A DNA stretch of 14,696 bases, taken from an uncultured Lachnospiraceae bacterium. GTDB taxonomy: Bacteria > Bacillota > Clostridia > Lachnospirales > Lachnospiraceae. Position 1 is the stretch's first letter. Every line of letters begins with the position of its first letter. The notes under the pieces are model-generated. The model saw only the letters and a list, made by a program, of their open reading frames with translations. It was not told where the DNA came from and made no database searches. The stretch is taken from positions 1 through 14,696 of the forward strand of contig USJG01000045.1 in the NCBI GenBank assembly GCA_900554925.1. Reading direction: 5' to 3'. Positions 5,160 to 13,228 of this stretch are shown here, piece after piece. The translations under genes and the position numbers were made by a program.

Positions 5160-5378
5160 CTATTTATCTCTCCAAATGATTCTTCCTTTGCTCAAATCAT
5201 AGGGCGATAACTCCAAAGTAACCTTATCGCCGGGAAGAATACGAATGAAATTCTGTCTTAACTTTCCACTGATATGCGCCAGCACTCTGTGACCATTTTC
5301 AAGCTCTACCTGAAACATGGTATTGGGAAGTTTTTCAACTACTGTTCCTTCAATTTCAATTACATCAGCTTTTGACAT
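5160..5378 (-). CDS. infA: Translation initiation factor IF-1
   Basis: IF-1 binds the A site of the 30S subunit during initiation and aids IF-2 and IF-3. The single S1-like OB-fold covers nearly all 72 residues: [19 protein letters not shown], then [20 protein letters not shown], then the [18 protein letters not shown] segment that is conserved in the family. Length is exactly typical. AGGAGGT lies just before the ATG. It comes 22 nt after the KOW-protein gene, the usual Firmicute arrangement. Confidence 0.98.
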   Translation of the reverse strand: MSKADVIEIEGTVVEKLPNTMFQVELENGHRVLAHISGKLRQNFIRILPGDKVTLELSPYDLSKGRIIWRDK

Positions 5379-5400
5379 GCCCTACCTCCTAATCAACCTT

Positions 5401-5679
5401 TCAATGCCTGTTATTTTCCTGCTTTTTGTTTGTTCTTAATTTAATGGCAAATTTAATTTCTTCATTATATATCCTCTGGCCTTTTTTAAGTTTTTCTGCC
5501 AGTGCCTCGTCAATACCTGTCTTAACAATCTGCAGATGCTTCTTTCGTTTTTTCTTAGGCTTTTCTATTCCCTTTAATCTGCCGTCTGCCAGATAAAAGA
5601 AATCGCCTTCTTCCTTTACTATAAGATACATCTGATCTTTATCGTGTCCGGCCTTAGATATGGCAAACATACCTATCAT
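5401..5679 (-). CDS. KOW-domain RNA-binding protein (L14e-like)
   Basis: A short basic protein with a KOW-type fold: IGMFAISKAGHDKDQMYLIV, then DFFYLADGRLKGIEKPKKKRKKH, a likely RNA-binding lysine cluster. Proteins of this type, usually annotated as KOW-domain or L14e-like RNA-binding proteins, sit between map and infA in many Firmicutes (I believe the Bacillus counterpart is ybzG). Their exact role is not known to me; ribosome or rRNA association is inferred. I chose the ATG at 5679 (92 aa) because GGAAAGGA lies upstream. A TTG at 5703 would give 100 aa with only a 4-nt gap to map but no good ribosome-binding site. The tail is Asn/Lys/Gln-rich. Confidence 0.8.
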   Translation of the reverse strand: MIGMFAISKAGHDKDQMYLIVKEEGDFFYLADGRLKGIEKPKKKRKKHLQIVKTGIDEALAEKLKKGQRIYNEEIKFAIKLRTNKKQENNRH

Positions 5680-5707
5680 CTTTCCATCTATCCTTTCCGG
5701 CAAAAAA

Positions 5708-6472
5708 TTACGCCTGCCCCGGCAGTAATGTAAGTATTTCCGGTTCTCCGTCAGTAATCAGCACGGTATTTTCATAGTGTGCTGAAAGGGATCCATCCTC
5801 TGTAACCACTGTCCAGTCATCATCCAGCCACTCCACATAGCAGCTTCCCATATTGATCATAGGTTCTATGGCAAGAGTCATTCCAGCGCGAAGCTTAATT
5901 CCTTTTCTCCACTGCCTGAAATTAGGTATCTGTGGGTCTTCATGGAGACTTGTGCCAATTCCATGGCCTACCAGATCTCTTACTACTCCATACCCAAACT
6001 TTGTACAATATGCATCAATGGCATTAGATATATCATGAAGATGATTGCCTGCCCTGGCAAATTTGATTCCCTCAAAAAAGCTTTGTCTGGTAACTTCTAT
6101 TAATCTGGCAGCCTCCTGGCTGATCCTTCCTACCGGATAGGTCCGCGCCGCGTCAGAGTGATAACCCTTATAAATCAGTCCCGCATCCAGGCTGACAATA
6201 TCCCCTTCCTTAAGGATTCTTTCTTTGCTGGGGATTCCATGAACGACCTCGTCGTTTACAGAAACACAGATAGAAGCCGGGTAACCATTATAATTTAAGA
6301 AATTAGGCACACATCCATAACTGCGGATCAGCTTTTCTCCCAAAGCATCAATATCCCAGGTGGAAATCCCCGGCCTTATTGCCTTTCCAAGCTGCGCGTG
6401 AACCTCTGCAAGGATCCGGCAGGATTCACGCATAAGCTTAATTTCTTTCTCCGATTTAATCGTTACAGCCAT
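5708..6472 (-). CDS. map: Methionine aminopeptidase, type I
   Basis: This enzyme removes the initiator methionine from new proteins at the ribosome, using a two-metal site. The five metal ligands of the pita-bread fold are visible: Asp96 (SLDAG), Asp107 (HSDAARTYPVG), His170 (VGHGIG), Glu203 (AIEPM) and Glu234 (AHYENTV). His79 (VVHGIP) and His177 (LHEDP) are the conserved active-site histidines. At 254 aa with no type II insert and no N-terminal zinc extension, it is a simple type Ia enzyme. It follows adk by 18 nt. The Shine-Dalgarno site is weak (AAAGG, about 11 nt away). Confidence 0.97.
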   Translation of the reverse strand: MAVTIKSEKEIKLMRESCRILAEVHAQLGKAIRPGISTWDIDALGEKLIRSYGCVPNFLNYNGYPASICVSVNDEVVHGIPSKERILKEGDIVSLDAGLIYKGYHSDAARTYPVGRISQEAARLIEVTRQSFFEGIKFARAGNHLHDISNAIDAYCTKFGYGVVRDLVGHGIGTSLHEDPQIPNFRQWRKGIKLRAGMTLAIEPMINMGSCYVEWLDDDWTVVTEDGSLSAHYENTVLITDGEPEILTLLPGQA

Positions 6473-6490
6473 TTTAATTCTTGCCTTTCA

Positions 6491-7135
6491 TTATTCACCC
6501 AGGATAGCGGTAATTGCTGCAAACACATCCTTCATATCAACAGTGCCGTCTACCGTCTTTAAAATGCCCTTCGCCTGATAAAAATCAATAAGCGGCTGCG
6601 TCTGCTGGTGATAAACATCAAGGCGATTTTTCACTGTTTCCGGCTTATCATCATCGCGCAGTACCAGTTCTTTGCCGCAGGCATCACAAATACCTTCCTG
6701 TTTCGGGGGAATATGCTCTATATGATAAGTAGCTCCGCAGTTTAAGCATGCGCGTCTGCCGCCCATTCTTCTGATAATGTTCTCATCCGGTACGTCCACA
6801 TTGATTGCAAAATCAATCTTGTCGTTAATCTCAGCCAGCGCTTTGTCAAGAACCTCTGCCTGAGGAATGGTTCTTGGGAAACCATCCAGAACATACCCAT
6901 TTTTGCAGTCATCCTTCGCAACTCTGTCAAGAAGGATTTTAACTGTCAGTTCATCAGGCACCAACAGTCCCTGATCCATATATTTTTTCGCTTCCATTCC
7001 AAGCTGCGTGCCATTTTTAATGTTAGCTCTGAAAATGTCACCTGTTGAAATATGAGGAACGCTGTATTTTTCTGCAATCATTTTGGCCTGTGTCCCTTTG
7101 CCGGCACCAGGCGCTCCTAACATAATTATTTTCAT
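6491..7135 (-). CDS. adk: Adenylate kinase, zinc-LID long form
   Basis: Adenylate kinase interconverts AMP + ATP and 2 ADP and keeps the adenylate pool in balance. Visible motifs: P-loop GAPGAGKGT (7-15), AMP-site STGD (30-33), DGFPRT (84-89) and the arginine-rich RRMGGRR (122-128). The LID domain has four cysteines, Cys130, Cys133, Cys150 and Cys153, which would bind structural zinc, as in Gram-positive enzymes. At 214 aa the ATG at 7135 gives the standard long form and has GGAGG five bases before it. The frame is open upstream to 7207 (24 more codons), but this would add residues before the P-loop that the family lacks. Confidence 0.97.
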   Translation of the reverse strand: MKIIMLGAPGAGKGTQAKMIAEKYSVPHISTGDIFRANIKNGTQLGMEAKKYMDQGLLVPDELTVKILLDRVAKDDCKNGYVLDGFPRTIPQAEVLDKALAEINDKIDFAINVDVPDENIIRRMGGRRACLNCGATYHIEHIPPKQEGICDACGKELVLRDDDKPETVKNRLDVYHQQTQPLIDFYQAKGILKTVDGTVDMKDVFAAITAILGE

Positions 7136-7163
7136 ACCAACCTCCATAATACCGCTTTGTGGC

Positions 7164-7191
7164 ATCTTAACGTGGGAAATGCATCTCTCAA
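7164..7191 (-). promoter_or_regulatory. Possible weak promoter upstream of adk
   Basis: TTGAGA (7186-7191, 5 of 6 to the -35 consensus), a 16-nt spacer and TAAGAT (7164-7169, 4 of 6 to the -10 consensus) are placed to start adk mRNA about 20 nt before the ATG. It lies in a 141-nt gap otherwise occupied by a hairpin. Suggestive, not strong. Confidence 0.3.
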
Positions 7192-7200
7192 TCATAAATA

Positions 7201-7250
7201 GAGGCAAAGGAAAAGCAAGTCTTATTTATCCTATGCTTTCCTTTAACCTC
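7201..7250 (-). promoter_or_regulatory. Hairpin in the secY-adk gap
   Basis: Arms 7201-7217 and 7234-7250 are near-complementary (GAGG, AAAGG and AAAGCA blocks pair with CTC/CCTTT/TGCTTT blocks, with single-base bulges) around a 16-nt loop. On the minus strand the downstream sequence is TATTTATGATTG, not a true U-run, so termination is unlikely to be complete. It may be a processing or stability element between the ribosomal-protein part and the adk-map part. Confidence 0.5.
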
Positions 7251-7276
7251 TAATGTATTTAATAAGCAAATGACTC

Positions 7277-8590
7277 TTAGTCATTCAAAAAACCTTTATA
7301 ATTACGTACCAGCATCTGAGATTCAATCTGCTTCATAGTTTCAAGCACTACGCTGACAATAATGATCAGGCTGGTTCCTCCAAAGGATACCGAAGCACCA
7401 AACACACCATTGAACACGAAAGGTATCACACATACAATGGTAAGTCCAACAGCACCGATAAAAATAATATAATTCAGGATTTTTGTTAAATATTCACTGG
7501 TCGGCTTTCCGGGTCTGATACCGGGAATAAAGCCTCCCTGCTTCTTCATGTTCTCAGCAATTTCCAATGGATTAAAGGTAATGGAGGTATAGAAATATGC
7601 AAAGAAGATCACCAATATCACATATACCACCAGTCCAATGGAATATACCGGCTCACTGGGCTTACACCAGTTGCTTGAAGTTAATCCTTTCAGAATGTGA
7701 GCCCACACGCCTGTGCCTGAATAGCCAATGAAACCACAGATAACTACAGGCAGCTGCATCAGGGATGAGGCAAAAATGATTGGAATAACGCCAGCCGTAT
7801 TCACCTTTAAGGGAATAGAGGAAGTGGACCCTCCTACCATTTTTCTGCCCTGAACCTTCTTAGCATACTGAACAGGAATTTTGCGGACACCATCATTTAA
7901 AATGATAACCATAATTACCATTGCCAGAATAATAGCCAAAATAACGATGGCGGCTACCGCTCCCACAGCAATTGCCTTGCCAAATACAAACTGTTCAAAC
8001 AACTGCTCGATATCCTGAGGGATCCTGGAAATAATATTGATTACCAATACAATGGAAATACCGTTTCCAACACCATTTTCTGTAATCCGCTCGCCAATCC
8101 ACATAAGGAACGCGCTGCCCGCCGTAAGCGCTACGATAACTGTCAGCTTATTGAGGAAACTGTTTACCTCTAAAAGCCCGCTTCCTCCAAAGGCAAAGGC
8201 CATTGCAGAGGACTCGATAAGCGCAAGCGCTACCGTCACATAACGGGTGATAGATGCAATTTTCTTTCTTCCGTCCTCGCCTTCCTTCTGCATTTCCTCC
8301 AGCTTAGGGATCGCAATGGTCAAAAGCTGCATGATAATGGAAGATGTAATATAGGGCGTAATGTTAAGTGCCAGAACAGACATATTAATAAAAGAGCCGC
8401 CTGTAAAGGCATCAAAAAAATTGAACGCATCTCCTGTCTGCTGTGCAAACCAGTTAGAGAAAAAGTGCCTGTCTACACCTGGCACAGGCAGCTGTGATCC
8501 CAAACGAATCACAACAAGCATGCCAAGGGTAAATAATAACTTATTTCTGATTTCTTTGATTTTAAATGCATTTTTCAGGGTTGTAAGCAT
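7277..8590 (-). CDS. secY: Protein translocase subunit SecY
   Basis: SecY is the membrane channel through which SecA pushes unfolded preproteins and into which SRP-delivered proteins insert. 437 aa with ten hydrophobic segments at about 19-36, 66-95, 115-137, 148-166, 176-192, 207-232, 265-290, 314-336, 372-396 and 403-420. Family signatures are GGSFINMSVLALNITPYITS (64-83) in helix 2 and GERITENGVGNGIS (166-179). The last loop (EIAENMKKQGGFIPGIRPGKPT) and the ending QMLVRNYKGFLND are also typical. The ATG lies one base after the rplO stop, with GAGGTGAT inside rplO as ribosome-binding site, so translation is likely coupled. Confidence 0.98.
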   Translation of the reverse strand: MLTTLKNAFKIKEIRNKLLFTLGMLVVIRLGSQLPVPGVDRHFFSNWFAQQTGDAFNFFDAFTGGSFINMSVLALNITPYITSSIIMQLLTIAIPKLEEMQKEGEDGRKKIASITRYVTVALALIESSAMAFAFGGSGLLEVNSFLNKLTVIVALTAGSAFLMWIGERITENGVGNGISIVLVINIISRIPQDIEQLFEQFVFGKAIAVGAVAAIVILAIILAMVIMVIILNDGVRKIPVQYAKKVQGRKMVGGSTSSIPLKVNTAGVIPIIFASSLMQLPVVICGFIGYSGTGVWAHILKGLTSSNWCKPSEPVYSIGLVVYVILVIFFAYFYTSITFNPLEIAENMKKQGGFIPGIRPGKPTSEYLTKILNYIIFIGAVGLTIVCVIPFVFNGVFGASVSFGGTSLIIIVSVVLETMKQIESQMLVRNYKGFLND

Positions 8591-8591
8591 A

Positions 8592-9035
8592 TTACATCAC
8601 CTCTGCACTTCCACCAACAGCTTCAATCTTTTCTTTTGCGGATGCACTGAAAGCATTTGCTTTTACTGTAAGCTTTTTGGTAATTTCTCCATTTCCGAGG
8701 ATCTTAACGCCATCTTTAGGATTCTTAACAATGCCTGTTTCTATTAATGCATTAATATCAACTACAGCACCGTCTTCAAATCTGTCATTCAGTACTCCTA
8801 AATTAATTGCTACGATTTCCTTAGAACTCGGGCAAGTAAAACCTCTCTTAGGAATTCTTCTGTATAAAGGCATCTGACCACCTTCAAAGCCTGGTCTGGG
8901 TGCACCTGAACGGGCTTTCTGACCTTTATGACCTTTACCAGCTGTCTTGCCGTTTCCTGAACCGTGTCCACGACCTCTTCTAAAATTATCACTGTGCTTA
9001 GAACCTTCCGCAGGTCTTAAATTTGATAATTCCAT
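8592..9035 (-). CDS. rplO: 50S ribosomal protein L15
   Basis: L15 is a late-assembling 23S rRNA-binding protein. The first 55 residues form the flexible Gly/Arg/Lys-rich arm ([44 protein letters not shown]), and the globular C-terminal part ends near [14 protein letters not shown]. 147 aa is standard. AAGGAGGTG lies close before the ATG. It is followed by secY after a single base. Confidence 0.97.
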   Translation of the reverse strand: MELSNLRPAEGSKHSDNFRRGRGHGSGNGKTAGKGHKGQKARSGAPRPGFEGGQMPLYRRIPKRGFTCPSSKEIVAINLGVLNDRFEDGAVVDINALIETGIVKNPKDGVKILGNGEITKKLTVKANAFSASAKEKIEAVGGSAEVM

Positions 9036-9054
9036 TGTGACACCTCCTTATCTT

Positions 9055-9240
9055 TTAAACTTCTTCAACTTTAACTAAATGTCTGATCTGTTGTATCTGA
9101 CCTCTTGTAGCTGCATTATCGGGCAGTACGATGGTCTTATTCAGCTTCTTAAGTCCCATGGCTTCTACCGTAGCTTTATGCTTGGGAACTGCGCCGATAG
9201 GAGATTTTACTAAAGTAATCTTTAACATTTTTTCTGCCAT
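9055..9240 (-). CDS. rpmD: 50S ribosomal protein L30
   Basis: A small large-subunit protein of 61 aa, the bacterial short form of the L30/L7e family. Recognisable by LKITLVKSPIGAVPKHKATV and MGLKKLNKTIVLPDNAATRGQI. AGGAGGGG lies about 10 nt before the ATG. It sits between rpsE (14-nt gap) and rplO (19-nt gap), its usual place; some bacteria lack this gene, this one does not. Confidence 0.97.
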   Translation of the reverse strand: MAEKMLKITLVKSPIGAVPKHKATVEAMGLKKLNKTIVLPDNAATRGQIQQIRHLVKVEEV

Positions 9241-9254
9241 CTTCTTATCCCCTC

Positions 9255-9764
9255 CTACGCCATAACTTCTTCAAGAGATTTGCCACGTTTCTTAGCTACT
9301 TCTTCAGGTGTCTTAAGCGCACTTAAGCCTGCGATCGTTGCAAGTACAACGTTCTGTTTATTATTGGAACCAAGTGATTTTGTACGGATATTCTTAATGC
9401 CTGCCAGCTCACATACGATACGCGCAGGACCGCCTGCGATGATACCTGTACCTTCGGGAGCTTTCTTCAAAAGAACGGAAGCGGAACCGAATTTCCCTGT
9501 AAAATCATGTGTAATACTCTTATTCTCGTCAGTTGCAACGGAAACCATATTCTTGATCGCATCCTCTTTGCCTTTACGGATCGCTTCAGGAATTTCTGTT
9601 GCCTTTCCAAGGCCAGCGCCTACATGGCCATTCATATCTCCTACTACTACCAGAGCTGTAAAACGCATATTACGGCCACCCTTAACAACCTTGGTTACTC
9701 GCTTGATGGAAACTACTTTTTCTGTCAATTCCATGCCGCTGACATCGATGATTGTATGTCTCAT
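9255..9764 (-). CDS. rpsE: 30S ribosomal protein S5
   Basis: S5 lies at the mRNA entrance and helps control decoding accuracy and helicase activity with S3 and S4. Residues 12-80 are the double-stranded-RNA-binding-like N-domain ([21 protein letters not shown], then [20 protein letters not shown]). The C-domain carries [19 protein letters not shown] and [16 protein letters not shown]. 169 aa is normal. GGAAGGGAG lies 9 nt before the ATG. The loop around KGGRN, where spectinomycin resistance changes occur in the family, looks intact. Confidence 0.98.
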   Translation of the reverse strand: MRHTIIDVSGMELTEKVVSIKRVTKVVKGGRNMRFTALVVVGDMNGHVGAGLGKATEIPEAIRKGKEDAIKNMVSVATDENKSITHDFTGKFGSASVLLKKAPEGTGIIAGGPARIVCELAGIKNIRTKSLGSNNKQNVVLATIAGLSALKTPEEVAKKRGKSLEEVMA

Positions 9765-9781
9765 GTTAAGTTTCTCCCTTC

Positions 9782-10150
9782 CTAGAATTTAAGGCCAGCT
9801 TCTCTGGCTGCATCAGCTAATGCTGCGATCTTACCCTGGTATATAAAGCCGCCTCTGTCAAAGACTACGGTATCAATACCTTTTTCAATTGCTCTCTTGG
9901 CAATAACTGTTCCCAAGTATGCTGCTGCATCAACGTTATTGGTCTTTTCCAGCTCAGCCTTCACTTCTTTTTCAACAGTAGAAGCTGCAACTAAAGTATT
10001 TTGAGCTGTATCGTCAATAATTTGAGCATACATATGATTATTGCTTCTGAATACTGCAAGACGAGGTCTTTCAGCTGTACCGCTGAAGCGGTTACGTATT
10101 TTCATGTGCTTTTTAACACGAACTTTTTGTCTTGACTCTTTACTAACCAT
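9782..10150 (-). CDS. rplR: 50S ribosomal protein L18
   Basis: L18 binds 5S rRNA, with L5, to build the central protuberance. Motifs: basic N-terminus ([18 protein letters not shown]), [24 protein letters not shown], and the end [20 protein letters not shown] plus [13 protein letters not shown]. 122 aa is typical. AAGGAG precedes the ATG. It is separated from both rplF and rpsE by 17 nt. Confidence 0.98.
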   Translation of the reverse strand: MVSKESRQKVRVKKHMKIRNRFSGTAERPRLAVFRSNNHMYAQIIDDTAQNTLVAASTVEKEVKAELEKTNNVDAAAYLGTVIAKRAIEKGIDTVVFDRGGFIYQGKIAALADAAREAGLKF

Positions 10151-10167
10151 CTTTACACTCTCCTTAT

Positions 10168-10710
10168 CTATTTCTTACCAGTCTTACCAACTTTACGTCT
10201 GATCACTTCATCAGCATACTTGATACCTTTGCCCTTGTAAGGCTCAGGTCTTCTCTTATCTCTGATTTCAGCTGCGAATTGGCCAACTTTTTCTTTATCA
10301 ATACCCTTTACAATGATGATGTTCTGGCCATCCAGTACTGTTTCAATACCTTCGGGGTCGATCATCTCAACAGGGTGGGAATATCCTAAAGATAAGGTTA
10401 ACTTATTGCCAGACTTTGCTGCTCTGTAACCAACACCATTTACTTCCAGTTTCTTTTCATATCCTTCTGTAACACCAACTACCATATTATGGATCAGTGT
10501 TCTTGTAAGGCCATGCAAAGATTTCATTTTCTTTAAATCATTGGGTCTTGAAACGATAACCTCCGCTCCCTCAACCTTAATTTCCATTTCTGCCGGAAGC
10601 ACTCTTTCCAGTGTTCCTTTAGGACCTTTTACAGTCACTTTATTATTTTCTGCAACCTCTACAGTTACGCCTGCAGGAATTGCGATTGGCATTCTTCCTA
10701 TACGTGACAT
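10168..10710 (-). CDS. rplF: 50S ribosomal protein L6
   Basis: L6 binds near the GTPase-associated region and the sarcin-ricin loop and has two similar beta-alpha domains. [17 protein letters not shown] opens the protein, GPKGTLER (29-36) and NGVGYRA (91-97) are conserved, and [11 protein letters not shown] (155-165) is the family signature. 180 aa is normal. AGGAGGT precedes the ATG. The 49-nt gap to rpsH is AT-rich without a clear structure. Confidence 0.98.
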   Translation of the reverse strand: MSRIGRMPIAIPAGVTVEVAENNKVTVKGPKGTLERVLPAEMEIKVEGAEVIVSRPNDLKKMKSLHGLTRTLIHNMVVGVTEGYEKKLEVNGVGYRAAKSGNKLTLSLGYSHPVEMIDPEGIETVLDGQNIIIVKGIDKEKVGQFAAEIRDKRRPEPYKGKGIKYADEVIRRKVGKTGKK

Positions 10711-10759
10711 GCCCGTACCTCCTATAAAATTTTAAGATATTTCTAAAACTATAGCTACC

Positions 10760-11161
10760 TTACCACACATATGCGAGCACTTCGCCGCCTACCTGTAATT
10801 CTCTTGCCTTCTTATCAGTTACAACGCCCTGGTTTGTGGAAATGATTGCAATACCAAGTCCTCCAAGAACTCTGGGCAGATCCTCCTTGCCTGCGTAAAT
10901 ACGAAGACCAGGCTTGGAAATTCTCTTTAAACCGCTGATAACCTTTTCGTTCCTGTCCGCACCGTATTTTAATGTAATGCGGATTGTCTTAAAGTTTCCT
11001 TCGTCGATCAGATCATATTTCTTAATATAGCCTTCTTCCAGAAGAATGTCAGCAATAGCCAGCTTCATTTTGGAAGAGGGAACGTCTACTGTATCATGTT
11101 TTGCAGTATTTGCATTACGGATTCTTGTAAGCATATCTGCAATAGGATCGCTCATTGTCAT
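10760..11161 (-). CDS. rpsH: 30S ribosomal protein S8
   Basis: S8 binds helix 21 of 16S rRNA. In E. coli it is the repressor of the spc operon, binding the mRNA near rplE. The N-domain starts [18 protein letters not shown], and the C-terminal signature is [13 protein letters not shown] followed by GGEVLAYVW. 133 aa. AGGAGG lies before two closely spaced ATG codons; the first, at 11161, is chosen. The gap before it has a hairpin that is repeated before rplN. Confidence 0.98.
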   Translation of the reverse strand: MTMSDPIADMLTRIRNANTAKHDTVDVPSSKMKLAIADILLEEGYIKKYDLIDEGNFKTIRITLKYGADRNEKVISGLKRISKPGLRIYAGKEDLPRVLGGLGIAIISTNQGVVTDKKARELQVGGEVLAYVW

Positions 11162-11183
11162 TTTATTTCCTCCTGCTTTAATG

Positions 11184-11208
11184 TTCTAAACTTGACCATA
11201 GGCCAATG
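11184..11208 (-). promoter_or_regulatory. Hairpin motif, copy before rpsH
   Basis: On the minus strand TTGGCC-TAT-GGTCAA is followed by GTTTAGAA. It matches the element at 12691-12715 in 20 of 25 positions. It lies 5 nt after the rpsN stop codon and shortly before the rpsH ribosome-binding site. All six stem positions pair, one of them as G-U. Confidence 0.45.
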
Positions 11209-11213
11209 TTTTC

Positions 11214-11399
11214 CTACCAACTTGCTTTCTTCACACCGGGAATCTGGCCCTTATAGGCTAACTCACGGAAGCAAATTCTGCAGATTCCGTATTTTCTAAG
11301 GACAGCATGCGGACGTCCACAAACCTTGCAACGAGTATATTCTCTTGTAGAAAATTTAGGTTTACGCTGCTGTTTAATCTTCATTGATGTTTTAGCCAT
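11214..11399 (-). CDS. rpsN: 30S ribosomal protein S14, zinc type (type Z)
   Basis: S14 is a late-assembling head protein of the small subunit near the A and P sites. This is the short, 61-aa zinc form with the ligands Cys24, Cys27, Cys40 and Cys43 (CKVC and CRIC). The longer zinc-free form used under zinc limitation is encoded elsewhere in many Firmicutes. AAGGAGGT, a near-perfect ribosome-binding site, precedes the ATG. It follows rplE by 14 nt. Confidence 0.98.
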   Translation of the reverse strand: MAKTSMKIKQQRKPKFSTREYTRCKVCGRPHAVLRKYGICRICFRELAYKGQIPGVKKASW

Positions 11400-11413
11400 G
11401 AATTTACCTCCTT

Positions 11414-11953
11414 CTATTTAGCAAATGGCATATTAAATAATCTTAATAATTCACGTGCTTCTTCATCAGTCTTTGCTGTTGTAACAAAGATAACGTCCAT
11501 TCCTCTTACTTTGTCGATCTTATCATATTCGATTTCAGGGAAAATAAGCTGTTCTTTGATACCCAGTGAATAATTACCTCTTCCGTCAAATGCGTTGGGA
11601 TTTACACCTCTGAAGTCACGTACACGGGGCAGTGCCAGATTTACAAGACGATCGAGAAAATCGTACATCTTCTCCCCACGTAAGGTAACTTTACAGCCAA
11701 TAGCCATGCCTTCTCTGATCTTGAAGTTAGCAACTGACTTTTTAGCTTTGGTAAGCACCGCTTTCTGTCCGGCGATCGTCTCAAGGTCTTTCACAGCAGA
11801 TTCCAATACTTTTGCATTGTCTTTTGCTTCACCAACACCCATGTTGATAACAATCTTGTCAAGCTTCGGCACTTCCATAACATTTTTATATCCGAACTTT
11901 TTGATCATAGCATCTACGATCTCGTCATTATACATAGTTTTAAGTCTGCTCAC
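11414..11953 (-). CDS. rplE: 50S ribosomal protein L5
   Basis: L5 binds 5S rRNA and forms the central protuberance, touching the P-site tRNA and S13. Motifs: [21 protein letters not shown] at about 28-48, [21 protein letters not shown], and [23 protein letters not shown] near the C-terminus. 179 aa is standard. The start codon is GTG (11951-11953), supported by AAAGGAG ten bases upstream; the next ATG, six codons in, would remove conserved residues. Confidence 0.97.
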   Translation of the reverse strand: MSRLKTMYNDEIVDAMIKKFGYKNVMEVPKLDKIVINMGVGEAKDNAKVLESAVKDLETIAGQKAVLTKAKKSVANFKIREGMAIGCKVTLRGEKMYDFLDRLVNLALPRVRDFRGVNPNAFDGRGNYSLGIKEQLIFPEIEYDKIDKVRGMDVIFVTTAKTDEEARELLRLFNMPFAK

Positions 11954-11977
11954 GCTTCCAGTTCTCCTTTCCTAGAA

Positions 11978-12289
11978 TTAATCAATTACTTCACCTGTTG
12001 ATTTTGCAAAACGTACTTTCTTGTCGTTCTCGATCTTAAAACCAACTCTTGTAGGCTGGCCCTTATGAACGTACATTACGTTTGAAATATCAAGGGGAGC
12101 TTCTTTTTGAATAATTCCACCATTCTGGTTAGCTGCTGAAGGTTTTGTGTGCTTAGTAACCATATTGGCGCCTTCCACGATAACCTTATGGTTTTTAGCG
12201 TCAACAGAAATTACCTTTCCTTCTGTTCCTTTATCCTTGCCGGCGATTACCTTAACTGTATCGCCCTTTTTAATCTTTAAAGTTGCCAT
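11978..12289 (-). CDS. rplX: 50S ribosomal protein L24
   Basis: L24 starts assembly of the large subunit and later lies by the peptide exit. The KOW motif is at about 4-32 (KIKKGDTVKVIAGKDKGTEG and KVISVD), followed by the conserved HKGQPTRVGFK. 103 aa from the ATG at 12289. A GTG three codons earlier was rejected because it overlaps the ribosome-binding site AGGAGGTG. Only 12 nt separate it from rplN. Confidence 0.97.
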   Translation of the reverse strand: MATLKIKKGDTVKVIAGKDKGTEGKVISVDAKNHKVIVEGANMVTKHTKPSAANQNGGIIQKEAPLDISNVMYVHKGQPTRVGFKIENDKKVRFAKSTGEVID

Positions 12290-12301
12290 GCCGCGCACCT
12301 C

Positions 12302-12670
12302 CTATAATACTTCGGGAGCCAGGGAAACAATTTTCATAAACTGTTTTTCACGAAGCTCTCTTGCTACCGGTCCAAAAATACGTGTTCCTCTGGGAGTCTT
12401 ATCATCTTTAATGATAACAGCAGCATTTTCATCAAATTTAATATAAGAACCATCTTTACGACGTGCACCCTTGACGGAACGAACAACTACAGCCTTAACA
12501 ACGTCACCTTTTTTTACAACGCCGCCTGGTGTTGCATCTTTAACCGTAGCAACGATCACATCGCCGATATTTGCATATCTTCTTGTGGAACCACCCATAA
12601 CTCTGATGCAAAGGATTTCTTTTGCACCTGTATTGTCAGCGACTTTCAGTCTGCTTTCCTGTTGAATCAT
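12302..12670 (-). CDS. rplN: 50S ribosomal protein L14
   Basis: L14 is a beta-barrel protein at the subunit interface, contacting 16S rRNA helix 14. [20 protein letters not shown] at the N-terminus, [20 protein letters not shown], and the ending [12 protein letters not shown] are diagnostic. 122 aa is exact. GGAAGGAG lies 7 nt before the ATG at 12670. The open frame upstream (to 12706) is discarded, since L14 begins at MIQQE. Confidence 0.98.
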   Translation of the reverse strand: MIQQESRLKVADNTGAKEILCIRVMGGSTRRYANIGDVIVATVKDATPGGVVKKGDVVKAVVVRSVKGARRKDGSYIKFDENAAVIIKDDKTPRGTRIFGPVARELREKQFMKIVSLAPEVL

Positions 12671-12690
12671 GCTAATTCTCCTTCCAAATC

Positions 12691-12715
12691 TTTTAAACTT
12701 GATCAAAGATCAATG
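12691..12715 (-). promoter_or_regulatory. Hairpin motif, copy before rplN
   Basis: On the minus strand TTGATC-TTT-GATCAA is a perfect 6-bp stem, followed by GTTTAAAA. It begins 2 nt after CA that directly follows the rpsQ stop codon. It is the partner of the element at 11184-11208, with matched base changes on the two sides of the stem. Confidence 0.45.
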
Positions 12716-12973
12716 CTATTTAGCCTTTTCTACGATTTCTACAAGTCTCCATCTCTTATCCTTTGATAAAGGTCTTGTTTCCATCACTTTTACTGTATCG
12801 CCGATACCGCATTCGTTGTTTTCGTCATGAGCTTTCAGCTTGTAAGTATTCTTAACGACTTTTTTGTAAAGCGGATGCTTAACGTGCTCTTCGATTGCAA
12901 CAACGATTGTCTTATCCATTTTATCACTGATAACTTTACCGGTACGTGTTTTTCTTAAATTTCTTTCTTCCAC
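12716..12973 (-). CDS. rpsQ: 30S ribosomal protein S17
   Basis: S17 is a primary 16S rRNA-binding protein with an OB fold. [20 protein letters not shown], then [20 protein letters not shown], and the signature [20 protein letters not shown]. 85 aa is standard. The start is GTG, with AAAGGAG ten bases upstream. It follows rpmC by 48 nt. Confidence 0.97.
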   Translation of the reverse strand: MEERNLRKTRTGKVISDKMDKTIVVAIEEHVKHPLYKKVVKNTYKLKAHDENNECGIGDTVKVMETRPLSKDKRWRLVEIVEKAK

Positions 12974-13021
12974 GACTTTTAGTCTCCTTTCTTTGACATT
13001 CCTGCAACATTTAAATCAGGC

Positions 13022-13228
13022 TTACGCTTCTTTCTGCTTCATGGTAATTACTGTCTGGATTCTTGCGATATTCTTTCTAACCTCTTTAATTCTTGCGGTA
13101 TTATCCAGCTGGTTAGTTGCATTCTGGAATCTCAAATTGAAAAGTTCTTTTTTAGCTGCCACTAAGTCCTGCGCCAGTGCCTCAGCTGTTTTTGCCTGTA
13201 ATTCTTCTACATACTTGTTAGTTTTCAT
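13022..13228 (-). CDS. rpmC: 50S ribosomal protein L29
   Basis: L29 lies by the peptide exit and is part of the docking site for trigger factor and SRP together with L23. A 68-aa all-helical protein; the signature is [20 protein letters not shown] followed by [14 protein letters not shown]. The true start is the ATG at 13228: it overlaps the end of rplP by 11 nt and has GGAAGGTGG inside rplP as ribosome-binding site, so the two are probably translationally coupled. The open frame continues upstream within rplP, but that is not coding. Confidence 0.97.
   Translation of the reverse strand: MKTNKYVEELQAKTAEALAQDLVAAKKELFNLRFQNATNQLDNTARIKEVRKNIARIQTVITMKQKEA

Noticed and set aside
7136..7207. 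In-frame upstream extension of adk
   Set aside because: Adenylate kinase starts just before the P-loop; the inner ATG has a good ribosome-binding site and gives the standard 214 aa.
8361..8747. 128-aa open frame on the plus strand
   Set aside because: Antisense to the secY start and rplO end; a by-product of their codon use.
9280..9792. 170-aa open frame on the plus strand
   Set aside because: It lies antisense to rpsE, whose protein is unmistakable; the plus-strand translation has no recognisable motif and no ribosome-binding site.
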